From Woeseiaceae bacterium (lineage in GTDB: Bacteria; Pseudomonadota; Gammaproteobacteria; Steroidobacterales; Woeseiaceae), in NCBI GenBank assembly GCA_028280615.1, contig JANQLK010000016.1:310001-374000 (forward strand): a stretch of 64,000 nucleotides of DNA. Reading direction: 5' to 3'. A program made the position numbers and the translations under genes. This document shows positions 31,022 to 39,669 of the stretch, one piece after another (the stretch's first letter is position 1; each line of letters starts with the position of its first letter). The notes below the pieces were generated by a model that searched no databases, was not told the origin of the DNA, and saw nothing but the letters and a program-made list of their open reading frames with translations.

Positions 31022-31229
31022 CGACAGATCTCCGGAACGTCGGCGCGGATGGTAGCGTACTTGCGGTGCGGAACCCACAGCAATCTCCGCGATCGGCGAT
31101 AAAGTTTCAAAAACAACTATTTGGCGCTCGAACTTAGAATCGGAGTTAGGCATCTGCTAAGCTCGTGCCGTTCGGCCTCTTCGATGGAAGTCTGCGCACT
31201 GACGCCGGGAGAATATGTAAAACAAGCGC

Positions 31230-31245
31230 TGTGACCTTCGTCACA
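31230..31245 (+). promoter_or_regulatory. CRP/Vfr/Clp-like binding site, perfect palindromic half-sites
   Basis: TGTGA-CCTTCG-TCACA is a full match to TGTGA-N6-TCACA. It lies between divergent wecB and the EPS sugar transferase gene, 146 bp before the latter start codon. It is the best of three such sites in the window. Confidence 0.55.
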
Positions 31246-31273
31246 CCGGAACACGACCATCGTTTCACGGACG

Positions 31274-31300
31274 TGCAACAGGCCGGCGACTACACTACGG
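31274..31300 (+). promoter_or_regulatory. Promoter-like element shared with the prsT upstream region (copy A)
   Basis: TGCAACAGGC (31274-31283), seven unconserved bases, TACACT (31291-31296), one base, CGG. The same string with identical spacing occurs at 36039-36065. TACACT could be a -10 box, with the start about 88 nt upstream of the sugar transferase ATG. The sigma factor is unknown, as no standard -35 is present. Confidence 0.5.
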
Positions 31301-31390
31301 CGTGGCCTGCCGGGTCCCGGGGACGTTCCCTGCCCGGCCGGCTTCGGTGAGACGGCAACCTGTACAGCGCGAGCAAAGTCGTTTGAGTCA

Positions 31391-32785
31391 ATGATAACGT
31401 GGTCCAGAAACATCGCCCGAGCGCCGCTTCTGCTTCTCGCAGTGGCCGAGGCAACGATACTGTTCGTGTCAGTCTACGCGGCCGCCGTCATCGCCGTCGG
31501 CGGTGTCGAGATATTCGAGGATTCCACCGGCCCGATCGCGCCCAAGGCGGCGATCCTGGCCGTGGTCATGCTCGTATCGCTCGTGGCCATGGGGCTCTAC
31601 CAGTTTCACCAGCGCGTTTACTACCATGAGGTCATCGTCCGTATTCTCGTCGGCGTCGCGATCGGTTCGGCGGTGCTCGCCGCGGCCTACTACTTTTTTC
31701 CGTCGTTCAATCTCGAGCCGCGCATCGCGGCGACCGCCGTCTTCAGTTCGCTGGGATTCCTGCTGCTGTTGCGCTTTTTCTTCCTCCGGCACGTCGACGA
31801 GAACATTTTCCGACGCCGGACGTTGATCTACGGCGCCGGCCGGAAGGCCGGCGCGATTTTCGACCTGAAGCGCAGCGCAGACCGGCGCGGTTTCAAGATA
31901 GTCGGTACGATTCCTGCTCCGGGCGACACACACACCGACGAGACCGCCGCGTCGCTGATTCGCCACCGAACCGTGTTGGACGTTGCGCTGAGCACCAATG
32001 CCGACGAAATCGTCATTGCGATGGATGACAGGCGAGGTAACCTGCCCATTCGCCAGCTTCTCGACGCGAAGATGCGCGGCGTCGACGTGATCGAGTTACT
32101 CGAGTTCCTGGAGCGCGAGACCGGCAAGATCGAGATCGATCTCGTGAACCCGGGCTATCTGATTTTTTCGCCGGGATTCCGTCACGGACCTGTCCGCCGG
32201 GTGATGAAGCGGATCTTCGACCTGGCCGTGGCGATACCGTCCGCGATCGTCGGTGCGCCGATCATGCTGGCGGCCGTGGTCGCCATCAAGCTGGAAGAGG
32301 GGATCAGCGCGCCGGTCATCTACAGCCAGCGCCGCGTTGGCAGGAACGGCGAAGTCTTCAATGTACTCAAATTCCGCAGCATGCGAGTCGACGCCGAGAA
32401 GGACGGCAAGGCCGTCTGGGCCCAGGAGAACGACCCCCGGATCACGCGCGTCGGTGCGTTTTTGAGGAAAACGCGAATCGATGAGTTGCCGCAGACCTTC
32501 AACGTGCTGGGCGGGTCAATGAGCATCGTTGGCCCGCGGCCGGAGCGCCCGGAGTTCGTGGAAGAGCTGTCCGCCGAGATACCGTACTACGCCGAACGTC
32601 ACAGCATGAAGCCCGGTGTGACAGGTTGGGCGCAGCTCAAATACTCCTATGGAGCCTCCAAGGAAGAGGCGAGCGAAAAGCTGCGCTACGACCTCTACTA
32701 CGTCAAGAACCACAGCCTGATTCTCGACTTAATGATCATCATTCAGACAGCGGAGGTGATTCTCTGGGGCAAGGGTGCCCGATAG
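31391..32785 (+). CDS. XrtA/PEP-CTERM system initiating sugar transferase (TIGR03013-like, polyprenyl-phosphate glycosyl-1-P transferase)
   Basis: This enzyme starts exopolysaccharide repeat synthesis by moving a sugar-1-phosphate to undecaprenyl phosphate at the inner membrane. About four N-terminal helices (residues 10-125) are followed by a Rossmann-like domain (TLIYGAGRKAGAI) and a fifth hydrophobic helix (residues about 280-305). The C-terminal bacterial sugar transferase domain has FNVLKFRSMRVDAEKDG, ITRVGAFLRKTRIDELPQ and SIVGPRPERPEF. The length of 464 aa fits the EpsB-type family associated with exosortase A. It stands alone between wecB and a convergent VanZ gene, but shares a promoter motif with the prsT operon. 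Confidence 0.92.
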   Translation: MITWSRNIARAPLLLLAVAEATILFVSVYAAAVIAVGGVEIFEDSTGPIAPKAAILAVVMLVSLVAMGLYQFHQRVYYHEVIVRILVGVAIGSAVLAAAYYFFPSFNLEPRIAATAVFSSLGFLLLLRFFFLRHVDENIFRRRTLIYGAGRKAGAIFDLKRSADRRGFKIVGTIPAPGDTHTDETAASLIRHRTVLDVALSTNADEIVIAMDDRRGNLPIRQLLDAKMRGVDVIELLEFLERETGKIEIDLVNPGYLIFSPGFRHGPVRRVMKRIFDLAVAIPSAIVGAPIMLAAVVAIKLEEGISAPVIYSQRRVGRNGEVFNVLKFRSMRVDAEKDGKAVWAQENDPRITRVGAFLRKTRIDELPQTFNVLGGSMSIVGPRPERPEFVEELSAEIPYYAERHSMKPGVTGWAQLKYSYGASKEEASEKLRYDLYYVKNHSLILDLMIIIQTAEVILWGKGAR

Positions 32786-32798
32786 CGTTTCCGAGGTG

Positions 32799-33737
32799 TT
32801 ACTCGAGCCGCATATCGTGCAGCGCAAAGCGGCGTCCCGGGCCCGGTTTCCTTCGGTATATGACGATTCCTTCGATCCGTCCCAGGTCCATTTCGCGGTC
32901 GGCCGGTGCGCCGGCGATATCTGCAAGATCGATGCTGAGCTCGTGCCGGCCTTCGGCGATGCAAAACTCCCGACGGAATCGGTCTGAACCCGGTTGGTCG
33001 CCCTCAAGGTGCTTGCGGTCATGTACCCGGAGTACGAAACAGAATTCGGACGGCCCGGCATTGGCAATGTCGATCAGGAGAGTGTCGAATCCGCGCCAAT
33101 CCGGCAGCGGGTCGTGGAAGTTGACCGAAGACGACCGTTCTCTGCTGAACTGGAATTTCGGCAGTACTCGGCCGTGCTCGGTGCGGCCGTCGTAGTGGAC
33201 GGTTGTGTTCTCGAGGAGAAAAAACAGACGTGATTTTCGGCTACGTAGCGGCGCGATCGATGGCGCTTCCCGGTGGCGTTCCCAGTAGGCCAGCGTCACG
33301 TTAGTTAGCGGTGCGGCGGACCAGGCGAGCATCGCCGCGGATACGCCAAGCAGGGCGGCTTTCAGCACACGCGGAGCGGGGATTGTGCCGCCGAAGGCCG
33401 CGACGAGCCCCATGAAAGCCGCTACGCCCAGGAGGTCGTTGGCGAGGTCGCTGTATGATGCGTTTCTGGCGGGGACGAGCAACTGGACGAGCTCCGTAGC
33501 GCTGCCAAGAACGGCCGTGGCGACACTCGCAAAGAGGAGTTTGCGACTCCAGTGCCAGCCGGTGGGCGAGGCGAAAAGGAGACCTGTGGCGATGAGCCCG
33601 AAGAGCGGGACGTGCAGCCAGTCATAAAAGGACTGCAGCCAAAGGCCGGTGCGGGACGGCTGATACAAAGTGATTGCAGCAAGGAGGGCGACAACGAGAA
33701 TGGCGGCAACTCGTCTTCGCGATGACCACGACTTCAT
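32799..33737 (-). CDS. VanZ-like membrane protein with C-terminal beta-sandwich domain
   Basis: The first 140 residues form four hydrophobic helices of the VanZ type (YDWLHVPLFGLIATGLL, ATELVQLLVPARNASYSDLANDLLG). The remainder (about residues 165-312) is soluble and beta-rich, with FDTLLIDIANAGPSEFCFVLRVHD and IEGIVIYRRKPGPGRRF. It looks like a CBM or discoidin-like sandwich exposed outside the cell membrane. VanZ-type proteins without resistance function are frequent in EPS loci. The 312-aa gene is convergent with the sugar transferase (13-bp gap) and divergent from prsK. The biochemical role is unknown. Confidence 0.75.
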   Translation of the reverse strand: MKSWSSRRRVAAILVVALLAAITLYQPSRTGLWLQSFYDWLHVPLFGLIATGLLFASPTGWHWSRKLLFASVATAVLGSATELVQLLVPARNASYSDLANDLLGVAAFMGLVAAFGGTIPAPRVLKAALLGVSAAMLAWSAAPLTNVTLAYWERHREAPSIAPLRSRKSRLFFLLENTTVHYDGRTEHGRVLPKFQFSRERSSSVNFHDPLPDWRGFDTLLIDIANAGPSEFCFVLRVHDRKHLEGDQPGSDRFRREFCIAEGRHELSIDLADIAGAPADREMDLGRIEGIVIYRRKPGPGRRFALHDMRLE

Positions 33738-33893
33738 TGCACAGGGTGTCCCCTTGCTCGAGATTCGTCGATTCTACGACATCACGTCAGGGCAGGTCGT
33801 TCGGCCCGAGCGTATTGTCGCTCGTTGAGGATTGCGCAAGAAAGTGAAGGGACGACTCAACACTAACGACACGCTGGCGGGTGGTAGCCGATA

Positions 33894-35939
33894 GTGCTTG
33901 CTTTCGCCGTACTCGGTTACGCGGTTGTGGGCGCTGCGTTCCTTATTCTCGTGGTCCTGCTCCTGACCAGTTGGCGTGGGCAGCGACTGGGCGTCGTCCT
34001 AATCGTCGCCTGCCTCGTCTCGGTGCTGTGGTCTGCAGCGATGGCAATCCAGACGCTTGGCGACATCTTGCACCCCGCCGTCATCTACTCGGCGGAGATC
34101 GGGCGCTTGTTCATCTGGGTCTGCTTTCTCGCCTTTCTTGCGCAGAAGATAGGCGTAGCGCGCTGGCTATTGCTGCTGTGCGTCGGACTCGGTGCTGCGG
34201 GCATGCTGGCCGGGCCGGCAGCCTGGATCGCCGTCACCCGCTTGGATGTCCAAGTGTCTATGATACAGCTACTCATTCCGTTCGGCCTGAGTCTGTCGCT
34301 GGCCGGGCTGCTGTTGATCGAGCAGCTATATCGAAATACGACGACCACGAGCCGCTGGGGAATCAAGGCGCTGTCGGTCGGTCTCGGAGGCCTGTTCGCC
34401 TACGAACTGTTCTACTACTCGCAGGCTGTACTGTTCGCGGCGCTGGACTCGGTAACCTGGCTGGCGCGCGGCTGGGTCAATGTGTTTTTCGTGCCGGCCA
34501 TCGCCATCGCGGCGCGGCGCTCGCCGGACTGGCGACTCAGGATCTTCGTGTCGCGGCAGGTCGTGTTCTACACGACGACGCTGGTCGCAGTCGGCGCGTA
34601 TTTCCTGCTGATGAGTCTCGGCGGCGTGCTGCTGCTCAAGCTCGGTGGCTCCTGGGGCGCCATGGCCAGGATCGTGTTCCTCGTCGGCGCGGCAGTCGTT
34701 CTGGCGACACTGCTGTCGTCGAGCACGCTGCGCGCCCGGATGAAGGTCTGGCTGACCAAGCACTTCTTCCAGAACAAATACGACTATCGCGAAGAATGGC
34801 TGCGACTCGTCAAGACCCTCGGCGAATTCGACGGGGGCCGCAACCTGAGGCTTGCGGTTCGGGCGATCGCCGAAATCGTACAGAGCCCTTCCGGCATCCT
34901 CTGGGTGCTTGACGAGCGCGGCGAGCGACTGAGCCAGGAGGCCGGCTGGGATAGTACCGAGGAGTTCCCTGACCTCGAACTCTCGGAGTCGCTCGTCGAA
35001 TTCCTGGACAGGACGGGCTGGGTCATCGACGTCGACGAGTATCGGCGCGAACCAGGACGCTATGATGGGCTCGATCTGCCCGATTGGCTGGCGGCACAGA
35101 CCCGGGCCTGGTTGATTGTGCCCTTGCTCGCCGAGCAGGAACTGATCGGCCTCGTGCTACTCAACAAGGCGCCGGCGCTGGCGACTCTCAACTACGAGGA
35201 TCGCGACCTTCTGAAAACGGCGGGAAATCATATCGCGGTGCACCTGTCGCAGGCGCGGTCGGAGCACCTGCTAACCGAAGCTCGCCAGTTCGAGGCTTAC
35301 AATCGCTTGACCGCGTTCCTGATGCACGACCTGAACAATCTGATTGCGCAGCAGTCGCTCATCGTGACGAACGCCGAGAAGCACAGGCGGAATCCTGAGT
35401 TCGTCGATGACGCCATCGACACGATCGCGCGTTCCGTCGACCGGATGAAGTCGGTGATGGAACAGCTTCGGCGCGGGCGATCGGACCACTCGAGAAAAAG
35501 GCAGGAACTCAAGTTCCTGGTTTCGCAAGCGATCGAACGTTGCGCACACCGCCAGCCGGAGCCGGAGCTTAAGCTCAAGGCCGACGACCTGAGTGTCGAA
35601 GTCGAAGGCCCCGAGTTCGTATCCGTGCTGACCAATCTGGTGAAGAATGCGCAGGAGGCAACCGGCGCGGACGGTTTCGTCATCGTGACGCTCGATCGCG
35701 ACGGCGACACGGTCGTCGTGCAGGTCGACGACGACGGCTGCGGCATGTCGGAGGAGTTCGTACGCAAGCGGTTGTTTCGCCCGTTCGACTCGACCAAGGG
35801 CAGCCAGGGAATGGGCATAGGCGTCTATCAGGCGCTCGAATACGCGCGGCGCCAGGGCGGATCACTCAGTGTCGACTCGACGATCGGAGAAGGCACGAAA
35901 ATGACGCTCCGCCTGCCAGCCTCGGCGGTGTCGGCCTGA
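33894..35939 (+). CDS. prsK: XrtA/PEP-CTERM system sensor histidine kinase PrsK
   Basis: This membrane histidine kinase of the exosortase A system is expected to phosphorylate the sigma-54 activator PrsR. About eight N-terminal helices (residues 1-285) are followed by a GAF-like domain (about 300-445). The H-box is FLMHDLNNLIAQQ with phosphoacceptor His478, and the ATPase domain has NLVKNAQEA, VDDDGCGMSEEF and GMGIGVYQA. GTG 33894 is the first plausible start, and the hydrophobic N-terminus follows at once. The length is 681 aa. An inverted repeat CGAGCG/CGCTCG (33807-33812/33819-33824) lies upstream. The usual neighbour prsR does not follow; prsT comes next after 266 bp. Confidence 0.92.
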   Translation: MLAFAVLGYAVVGAAFLILVVLLLTSWRGQRLGVVLIVACLVSVLWSAAMAIQTLGDILHPAVIYSAEIGRLFIWVCFLAFLAQKIGVARWLLLLCVGLGAAGMLAGPAAWIAVTRLDVQVSMIQLLIPFGLSLSLAGLLLIEQLYRNTTTTSRWGIKALSVGLGGLFAYELFYYSQAVLFAALDSVTWLARGWVNVFFVPAIAIAARRSPDWRLRIFVSRQVVFYTTTLVAVGAYFLLMSLGGVLLLKLGGSWGAMARIVFLVGAAVVLATLLSSSTLRARMKVWLTKHFFQNKYDYREEWLRLVKTLGEFDGGRNLRLAVRAIAEIVQSPSGILWVLDERGERLSQEAGWDSTEEFPDLELSESLVEFLDRTGWVIDVDEYRREPGRYDGLDLPDWLAAQTRAWLIVPLLAEQELIGLVLLNKAPALATLNYEDRDLLKTAGNHIAVHLSQARSEHLLTEARQFEAYNRLTAFLMHDLNNLIAQQSLIVTNAEKHRRNPEFVDDAIDTIARSVDRMKSVMEQLRRGRSDHSRKRQELKFLVSQAIERCAHRQPEPELKLKADDLSVEVEGPEFVSVLTNLVKNAQEATGADGFVIVTLDRDGDTVVVQVDDDGCGMSEEFVRKRLFRPFDSTKGSQGMGIGVYQALEYARRQGGSLSVDSTIGEGTKMTLRLPASAVSA

Positions 35940-35990
35940 CGTCGATCGGAGATCGCAGGCCATCAATGTGAGTGGCGCGGCTCACGGCTT

Positions 35991-36006
35991 CGTGACCCAG
36001 TTCACA
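35991..36006 (+). promoter_or_regulatory. CRP/Vfr/Clp-like binding site upstream of prsT
   Basis: CGTGA-CCCAGT-TCACA matches TGTGA-N6-TCACA at 9 of 10 positions and shares its CAGT spacer with the site at 29753. It overlaps a perfect inverted repeat TCACG-GCTT-CGTGA (35982-35995). It lies 215 bp before the prsT start codon. Confidence 0.42.
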
Positions 36007-36038
36007 GAATCGTGAAACCGAGTCCAGGCGCATACAGC

Positions 36039-36065
36039 TGCAACAGGCGGCAGGTTACACTGCGG
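36039..36065 (+). promoter_or_regulatory. Promoter-like element shared with the sugar transferase upstream region (copy B)
   Basis: TGCAACAGGC (36039-36048), seven unconserved bases, TACACT (36056-36061), one base, CGG. Sequence and spacing are identical to copy A at 31274-31300. It would drive the long operon starting with prsT and would give a leader of about 138 nt. Confidence 0.5.
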
Positions 36066-36205
36066 GGCAGGGAGCGTGCGTTTAGAGCGCCCGAACCGGG
36101 ACCCGCATGGTGGTTTCCCGGTTCGATCGTGCGTAAATCGCTGCAAAAACAACGGTATCGGACTACAATCTCAGGTTGGTCGACAACGACAGGCTGCCCA
36201 CAAAA

Positions 36206-38995
36206 ATGTTTGGAGCAAACAGATTGAAAGTGCCCGTCATGGTCCTGGGCCTCGCATCCTTCCTGGTCGGCTGCGGTCTCGGAATGAGCGATGAGGATCG
36301 CCTCGACCGCGCGACTGAGGCCGCCGCCAGTGCGGACTATCAGGCCGCCATTGTCGACAGCAAGGACGTGCTGCGCCGGGATCCGCAAAACGTGCGGGCG
36401 CGGGTGCTTCTCGGCCGCGTATCGCTGGCCGTCGGTGACGTGGCCGGTGCGGAGAAGGAATTGCGGCGTGCCATCGAGCTGGGTGCCGATTCGACCGGGC
36501 TGCACGTCGATCTCGTCGATGCCCTTGTCCGCCAGCGCAAGTTCCAGGACGCACTCGACGCTGGCCTTGATCCACTGCTAGACGACGAATCGATCGGCAC
36601 GCTCCGAAGGCTTCGCGGCGATGCACTGCGAGGCATCGGTCAACCTGCCGAGGCGCGCACCGAATATGGTCTCGCACTGCAGAAAAACGCGGACGACGTC
36701 CGCGCACATCTCGGCGTCGCCGCAGCCCATCTCGCGGCGGAAAACCTGCCGCAGGCAAGGATAAACCTGGACGCGTTGATCGAGTCGTATCCCGACGAAT
36801 TCGACGTCTGGCTGGCTTCCGGTGACCTCAATCGTCTGCTGACAGAGCTCGATGCCGCGGAGCGCAACTACGCGAGGGCGCTTGAGATCGCGGGCGGCGA
36901 CGTTGGCCGGCGCGCCAGCGCTTTGTATGGCCTGGCCGAGATTTCGCTCGCACAGGGCGATATCGAGGCGGCCGAAGGGTACGTTCGGGACCTGAGTGAG
37001 GCCACGCCCGATACGATACCTGCCGTGCTGTCCAGTGCACGCCTCGCCGTGCTGAAGGAAGACTGGGCATCGGCACAAACAGATCTACAGGACATCCTGA
37101 GACGCGCACCCGACTTCGCTCCGGCACAGATGCTGCTCGGCGCCGTGTCCTACGAGACAGGGAGCTACGCGCAAAGCGAAATGTACCTGTCCTCGGCGCT
37201 GGTCAACGAACCCGAGAATGTGGCCGCGCGCGTGATGCTCGCATCGACCTACCTGGCCCAGGGCAAGGCAGCCGATGCAGCAGAAGCGCTCGAAGCGAAC
37301 GGCGCGGAGTGGGGCGGCGATCCCCGCGTGATTGCAATGTCGGCAAGGGTCGCGCTGTCGGCGGGCGAAACCGACCGCGCCATTCGCGACCTCGAGCGAA
37401 GCGTCGAGCTAAATCCTACCGATACGGCGGCACAGCTCCAGCTGGCACTGGCGCTGATCGGCGCCGGCCGCCAGGGCGAAGTCTCCGAGGTGCTCGATAC
37501 GCTCTCCGAAATCGATGGGGAGCGGACGGCGCTGCAGCGCGAGATTCTCGGCGTGCTCGTTAAGCTGCGCGGCGGCAACACGTCGCTAGCCCGGGAGCAT
37601 GCCCGGAAGATCGTCGGCGACTGGCCGGAAGAGGCAGCTGGCTACAACCTCGTCGGCGCCATCGAACTTGCGGACGGCAACGTGGAGGTTGCGAGAAGCA
37701 GCTTCTCGGATGCGCTCGAAAATGCCCCGGGCAACGTGGTCGCCGAGCGTTTCCTGGCCCAGATCGCAGAAGGTAACGGCGAGCTCGAGGAGGCGGCGGT
37801 ACGCTACGAGCGGATCGTCGCGACGGACAGCTCGGCGACCTGGGCGATGTACGGCCGCGCCCGCGTAGCGGCGACGGCCGAGCAACTCGATCTCGCGGCG
37901 GAATGGCTCGAGAGAATCCTGCCGCGCGAGCCTGGGGCCACAGCACCGCGTGAGACGCTCGCGCGCGTGCACGCACAGAATGGCGATTTCGATGCCGCAA
38001 TGGAGGTGGCGTCCGGACTCATCGCGCTCGATACCGGACGTGCGGAGTCGCATCTGCTGCTCGGTGACATCGCTGCTCGCAAACAGGATTTCGAGGCCGC
38101 GATCGATGCGTTCGAGGACGCGCGTCGCCTCGATCCCGGCAATCCACAGATCACCTTGCGCCTCGCCGAGGCACGCAGGCTGTCGGGCGACGTCGAGGCT
38201 GCCCTGGCGACACTCGGAGGCGAAGGGGACATCGATTACACTGACCTGCGCACCGCGAGCGCGACGGCGCTCGCGTTTTCCAACGCGGGCAACCATGTTC
38301 GAGCCATGGAAATCGCCGCGAGCCTGAAGCGCGCGCACCCCGACAGTGCCGGGCCAATCGCGCTCGAAGGCGAGCTGTGGATTCGCGCGAGCGAGTTCGA
38401 GCGAGCGGCTGCCGCGTACGAGGCGGCGCTCGCGATCGAAGTGAATCCGCCCTATGCGGCTCGATTGCACCAGATCCTGATGCAGACCGACGAAGAGAAC
38501 GCGGACGAGCCTCTTCATCGCTACCTCGCGTCCGATCCCGACGACTCGTCTATCCAGCTCCTGCTCGCGCAATACCTGAACAGGGAAGGCCAGAACGGCG
38601 ATTCGATTGGCGTCTATGAGAACATCCTGTCGGTGAATCCCGATGATGGCATAGCGCTCAACAACTTGGCGTGGCTCTACTACACGCAGGGCGACGATCG
38701 TGCCATCGCGACGGCAAGGAAGGCCCGCGAGGCGATGCCCAGGAACTGGTCCGTACTAGACACCCTCGGCTGGGTGCTCGTGGAGGCCGGCGAATTCGAC
38801 GAGGGCATAGAGATACTGAGAGAGGCCGAATCATTGTCCGAAGGTGCCGCGGTTGTTCGATACCACCTCGCCGAGGGCTACGCGCGTGCCGGCAGGCGGG
38901 ATGAGGCCCGGGACATCCTACAGGAACTCCTGGCAGACGGTTCGGAGGATTTCGATGGACGCGGTGATGCAGAACGACTACTGGCGGAGTTGTAG
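36206..38995 (+). CDS. prsT: XrtA/PEP-CTERM system TPR-repeat lipoprotein PrsT
   Basis: This is a large periplasmic lipoprotein of the exosortase A locus, thought to scaffold polysaccharide assembly. From ATG 36206 the signal peptide ends in the lipobox LVGC (Cys23). The rest of the 929 residues is a nearly unbroken array of TPR-like helical pairs, for example VRARVLLGRVSLAVGDVAGAE and GIALNNLAWLYYTQGDDRA near the C-terminus. An in-frame start at 36176 would add ten residues before the signal peptide and is less likely. The next gene starts within 12 bp, and the genes to 55.6 kb form a tight series. The CRP-like site and the shared element upstream suggest controlled expression. Confidence 0.9.
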   Translation: MFGANRLKVPVMVLGLASFLVGCGLGMSDEDRLDRATEAAASADYQAAIVDSKDVLRRDPQNVRARVLLGRVSLAVGDVAGAEKELRRAIELGADSTGLHVDLVDALVRQRKFQDALDAGLDPLLDDESIGTLRRLRGDALRGIGQPAEARTEYGLALQKNADDVRAHLGVAAAHLAAENLPQARINLDALIESYPDEFDVWLASGDLNRLLTELDAAERNYARALEIAGGDVGRRASALYGLAEISLAQGDIEAAEGYVRDLSEATPDTIPAVLSSARLAVLKEDWASAQTDLQDILRRAPDFAPAQMLLGAVSYETGSYAQSEMYLSSALVNEPENVAARVMLASTYLAQGKAADAAEALEANGAEWGGDPRVIAMSARVALSAGETDRAIRDLERSVELNPTDTAAQLQLALALIGAGRQGEVSEVLDTLSEIDGERTALQREILGVLVKLRGGNTSLAREHARKIVGDWPEEAAGYNLVGAIELADGNVEVARSSFSDALENAPGNVVAERFLAQIAEGNGELEEAAVRYERIVATDSSATWAMYGRARVAATAEQLDLAAEWLERILPREPGATAPRETLARVHAQNGDFDAAMEVASGLIALDTGRAESHLLLGDIAARKQDFEAAIDAFEDARRLDPGNPQITLRLAEARRLSGDVEAALATLGGEGDIDYTDLRTASATALAFSNAGNHVRAMEIAASLKRAHPDSAGPIALEGELWIRASEFERAAAAYEAALAIEVNPPYAARLHQILMQTDEENADEPLHRYLASDPDDSSIQLLLAQYLNREGQNGDSIGVYENILSVNPDDGIALNNLAWLYYTQGDDRAIATARKAREAMPRNWSVLDTLGWVLVEAGEFDEGIEILREAESLSEGAAVVRYHLAEGYARAGRRDEARDILQELLADGSEDFDGRGDAERLLAEL

Positions 38996-39007
38996 GTGAC
39001 AATAGTG

Positions 39008-39649
39008 ATGCATGCTTGTTCACCCAAGGGCCGGCTGTTCCCGGCCGTTCTTACCGTCGGTCTGATCCTGATGCTCGCAGGCTGCGGATCGTCGGGTCCT
39101 TCAATTGATGCCTCTGAAATCGCCGCAGCGAGCGAATCCTCCGAGGCCGAATACGAGATCGGGCCGGGTGATTCGCTGCAGATCTTCGTGTGGGACCACG
39201 CGGATCTGTCCACGACGGTTTCGGTTAGACCGGACGGGAAGATATCGACGCCGCTGGTCGAAGATTTGCAGGCGGCGGGCAAGACGCCGACGGCGCTTGC
39301 CCGCGACATTGAGGGGGTACTAGAAGACTACGTGCGAACTCCGGTCGTCACGGTCATCATGCAGGGCTTCGTGGGCGAAAGTGAGCAGCAGATTCGGGTC
39401 GTTGGACAGGCCACTACGCCGATGGCGCTTCAGTACCGGCAGGGGATGACGGTGCTCGATGTCCTCATTCAGGTCGGCGGGCTGTCCGAGTTTGCCGCCG
39501 GCAATCGCGCCAAGATCATTCGTAAGAGCGCCGGTGAGGAAGTCTCCATCAAAGTCAGGCTCAACGATCTCATCAATGAAGGTGATATCGAACAAAACGT
39601 GCAGATGCTGCCGGGTGACGTATTGATCATTCCGCAGTCATTCTTTTAG
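39008..39649 (+). CDS. XrtA-system polysaccharide export lipoprotein (TIGR03027-like, Wza family)
   Basis: This short SLBB export protein forms or feeds the outer-membrane channel for exopolysaccharide. The signal peptide ends in the lipobox LAGC (Cys26 from this start). A Poly_export domain begins with YEIGPGDSLQIFVWDH, followed by one SLBB repeat (IRVVGQATTPMALQYRQGMTVLDVLIQVGG) and a C-terminal PGDVLIIPQSFF. ATG 39008 has AGGTGA seven bases upstream. A GTG at 38996, touching the prsT stop codon, is an alternative that adds four residues. The length is 213 aa. It precedes the chain-length and tyrosine-kinase genes, the usual Wza-Wzz-Wzc order. Confidence 0.92.
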   Translation: MHACSPKGRLFPAVLTVGLILMLAGCGSSGPSIDASEIAAASESSEAEYEIGPGDSLQIFVWDHADLSTTVSVRPDGKISTPLVEDLQAAGKTPTALARDIEGVLEDYVRTPVVTVIMQGFVGESEQQIRVVGQATTPMALQYRQGMTVLDVLIQVGGLSEFAAGNRAKIIRKSAGEEVSIKVRLNDLINEGDIEQNVQMLPGDVLIIPQSFF

Positions 39650-39669
39650 CGCAAGGGAATCGCGACACA

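Larger units (their letters stand above)
31022..31390. promoter_or_regulatory. Divergent regulatory region between wecB and the XrtA sugar transferase
   Basis: This 369-bp gap has no gene. It contains a perfect CRP-like palindrome (31230-31245) and a TGCAACAGGC-N7-TACACT element (31274-31296) that is repeated upstream of prsT. Very GC-rich sequence with short inverted stretches follows before the start codon at 31391. I looked for a c-di-GMP or other riboswitch and found none. Confidence 0.6.

Noticed and set aside
31022..31390. Possible c-di-GMP riboswitch in the long divergent gap
   Set aside because: No GEMM core or other conserved aptamer sequence found; the GC-rich repeats there do not fold like a known class by eye.
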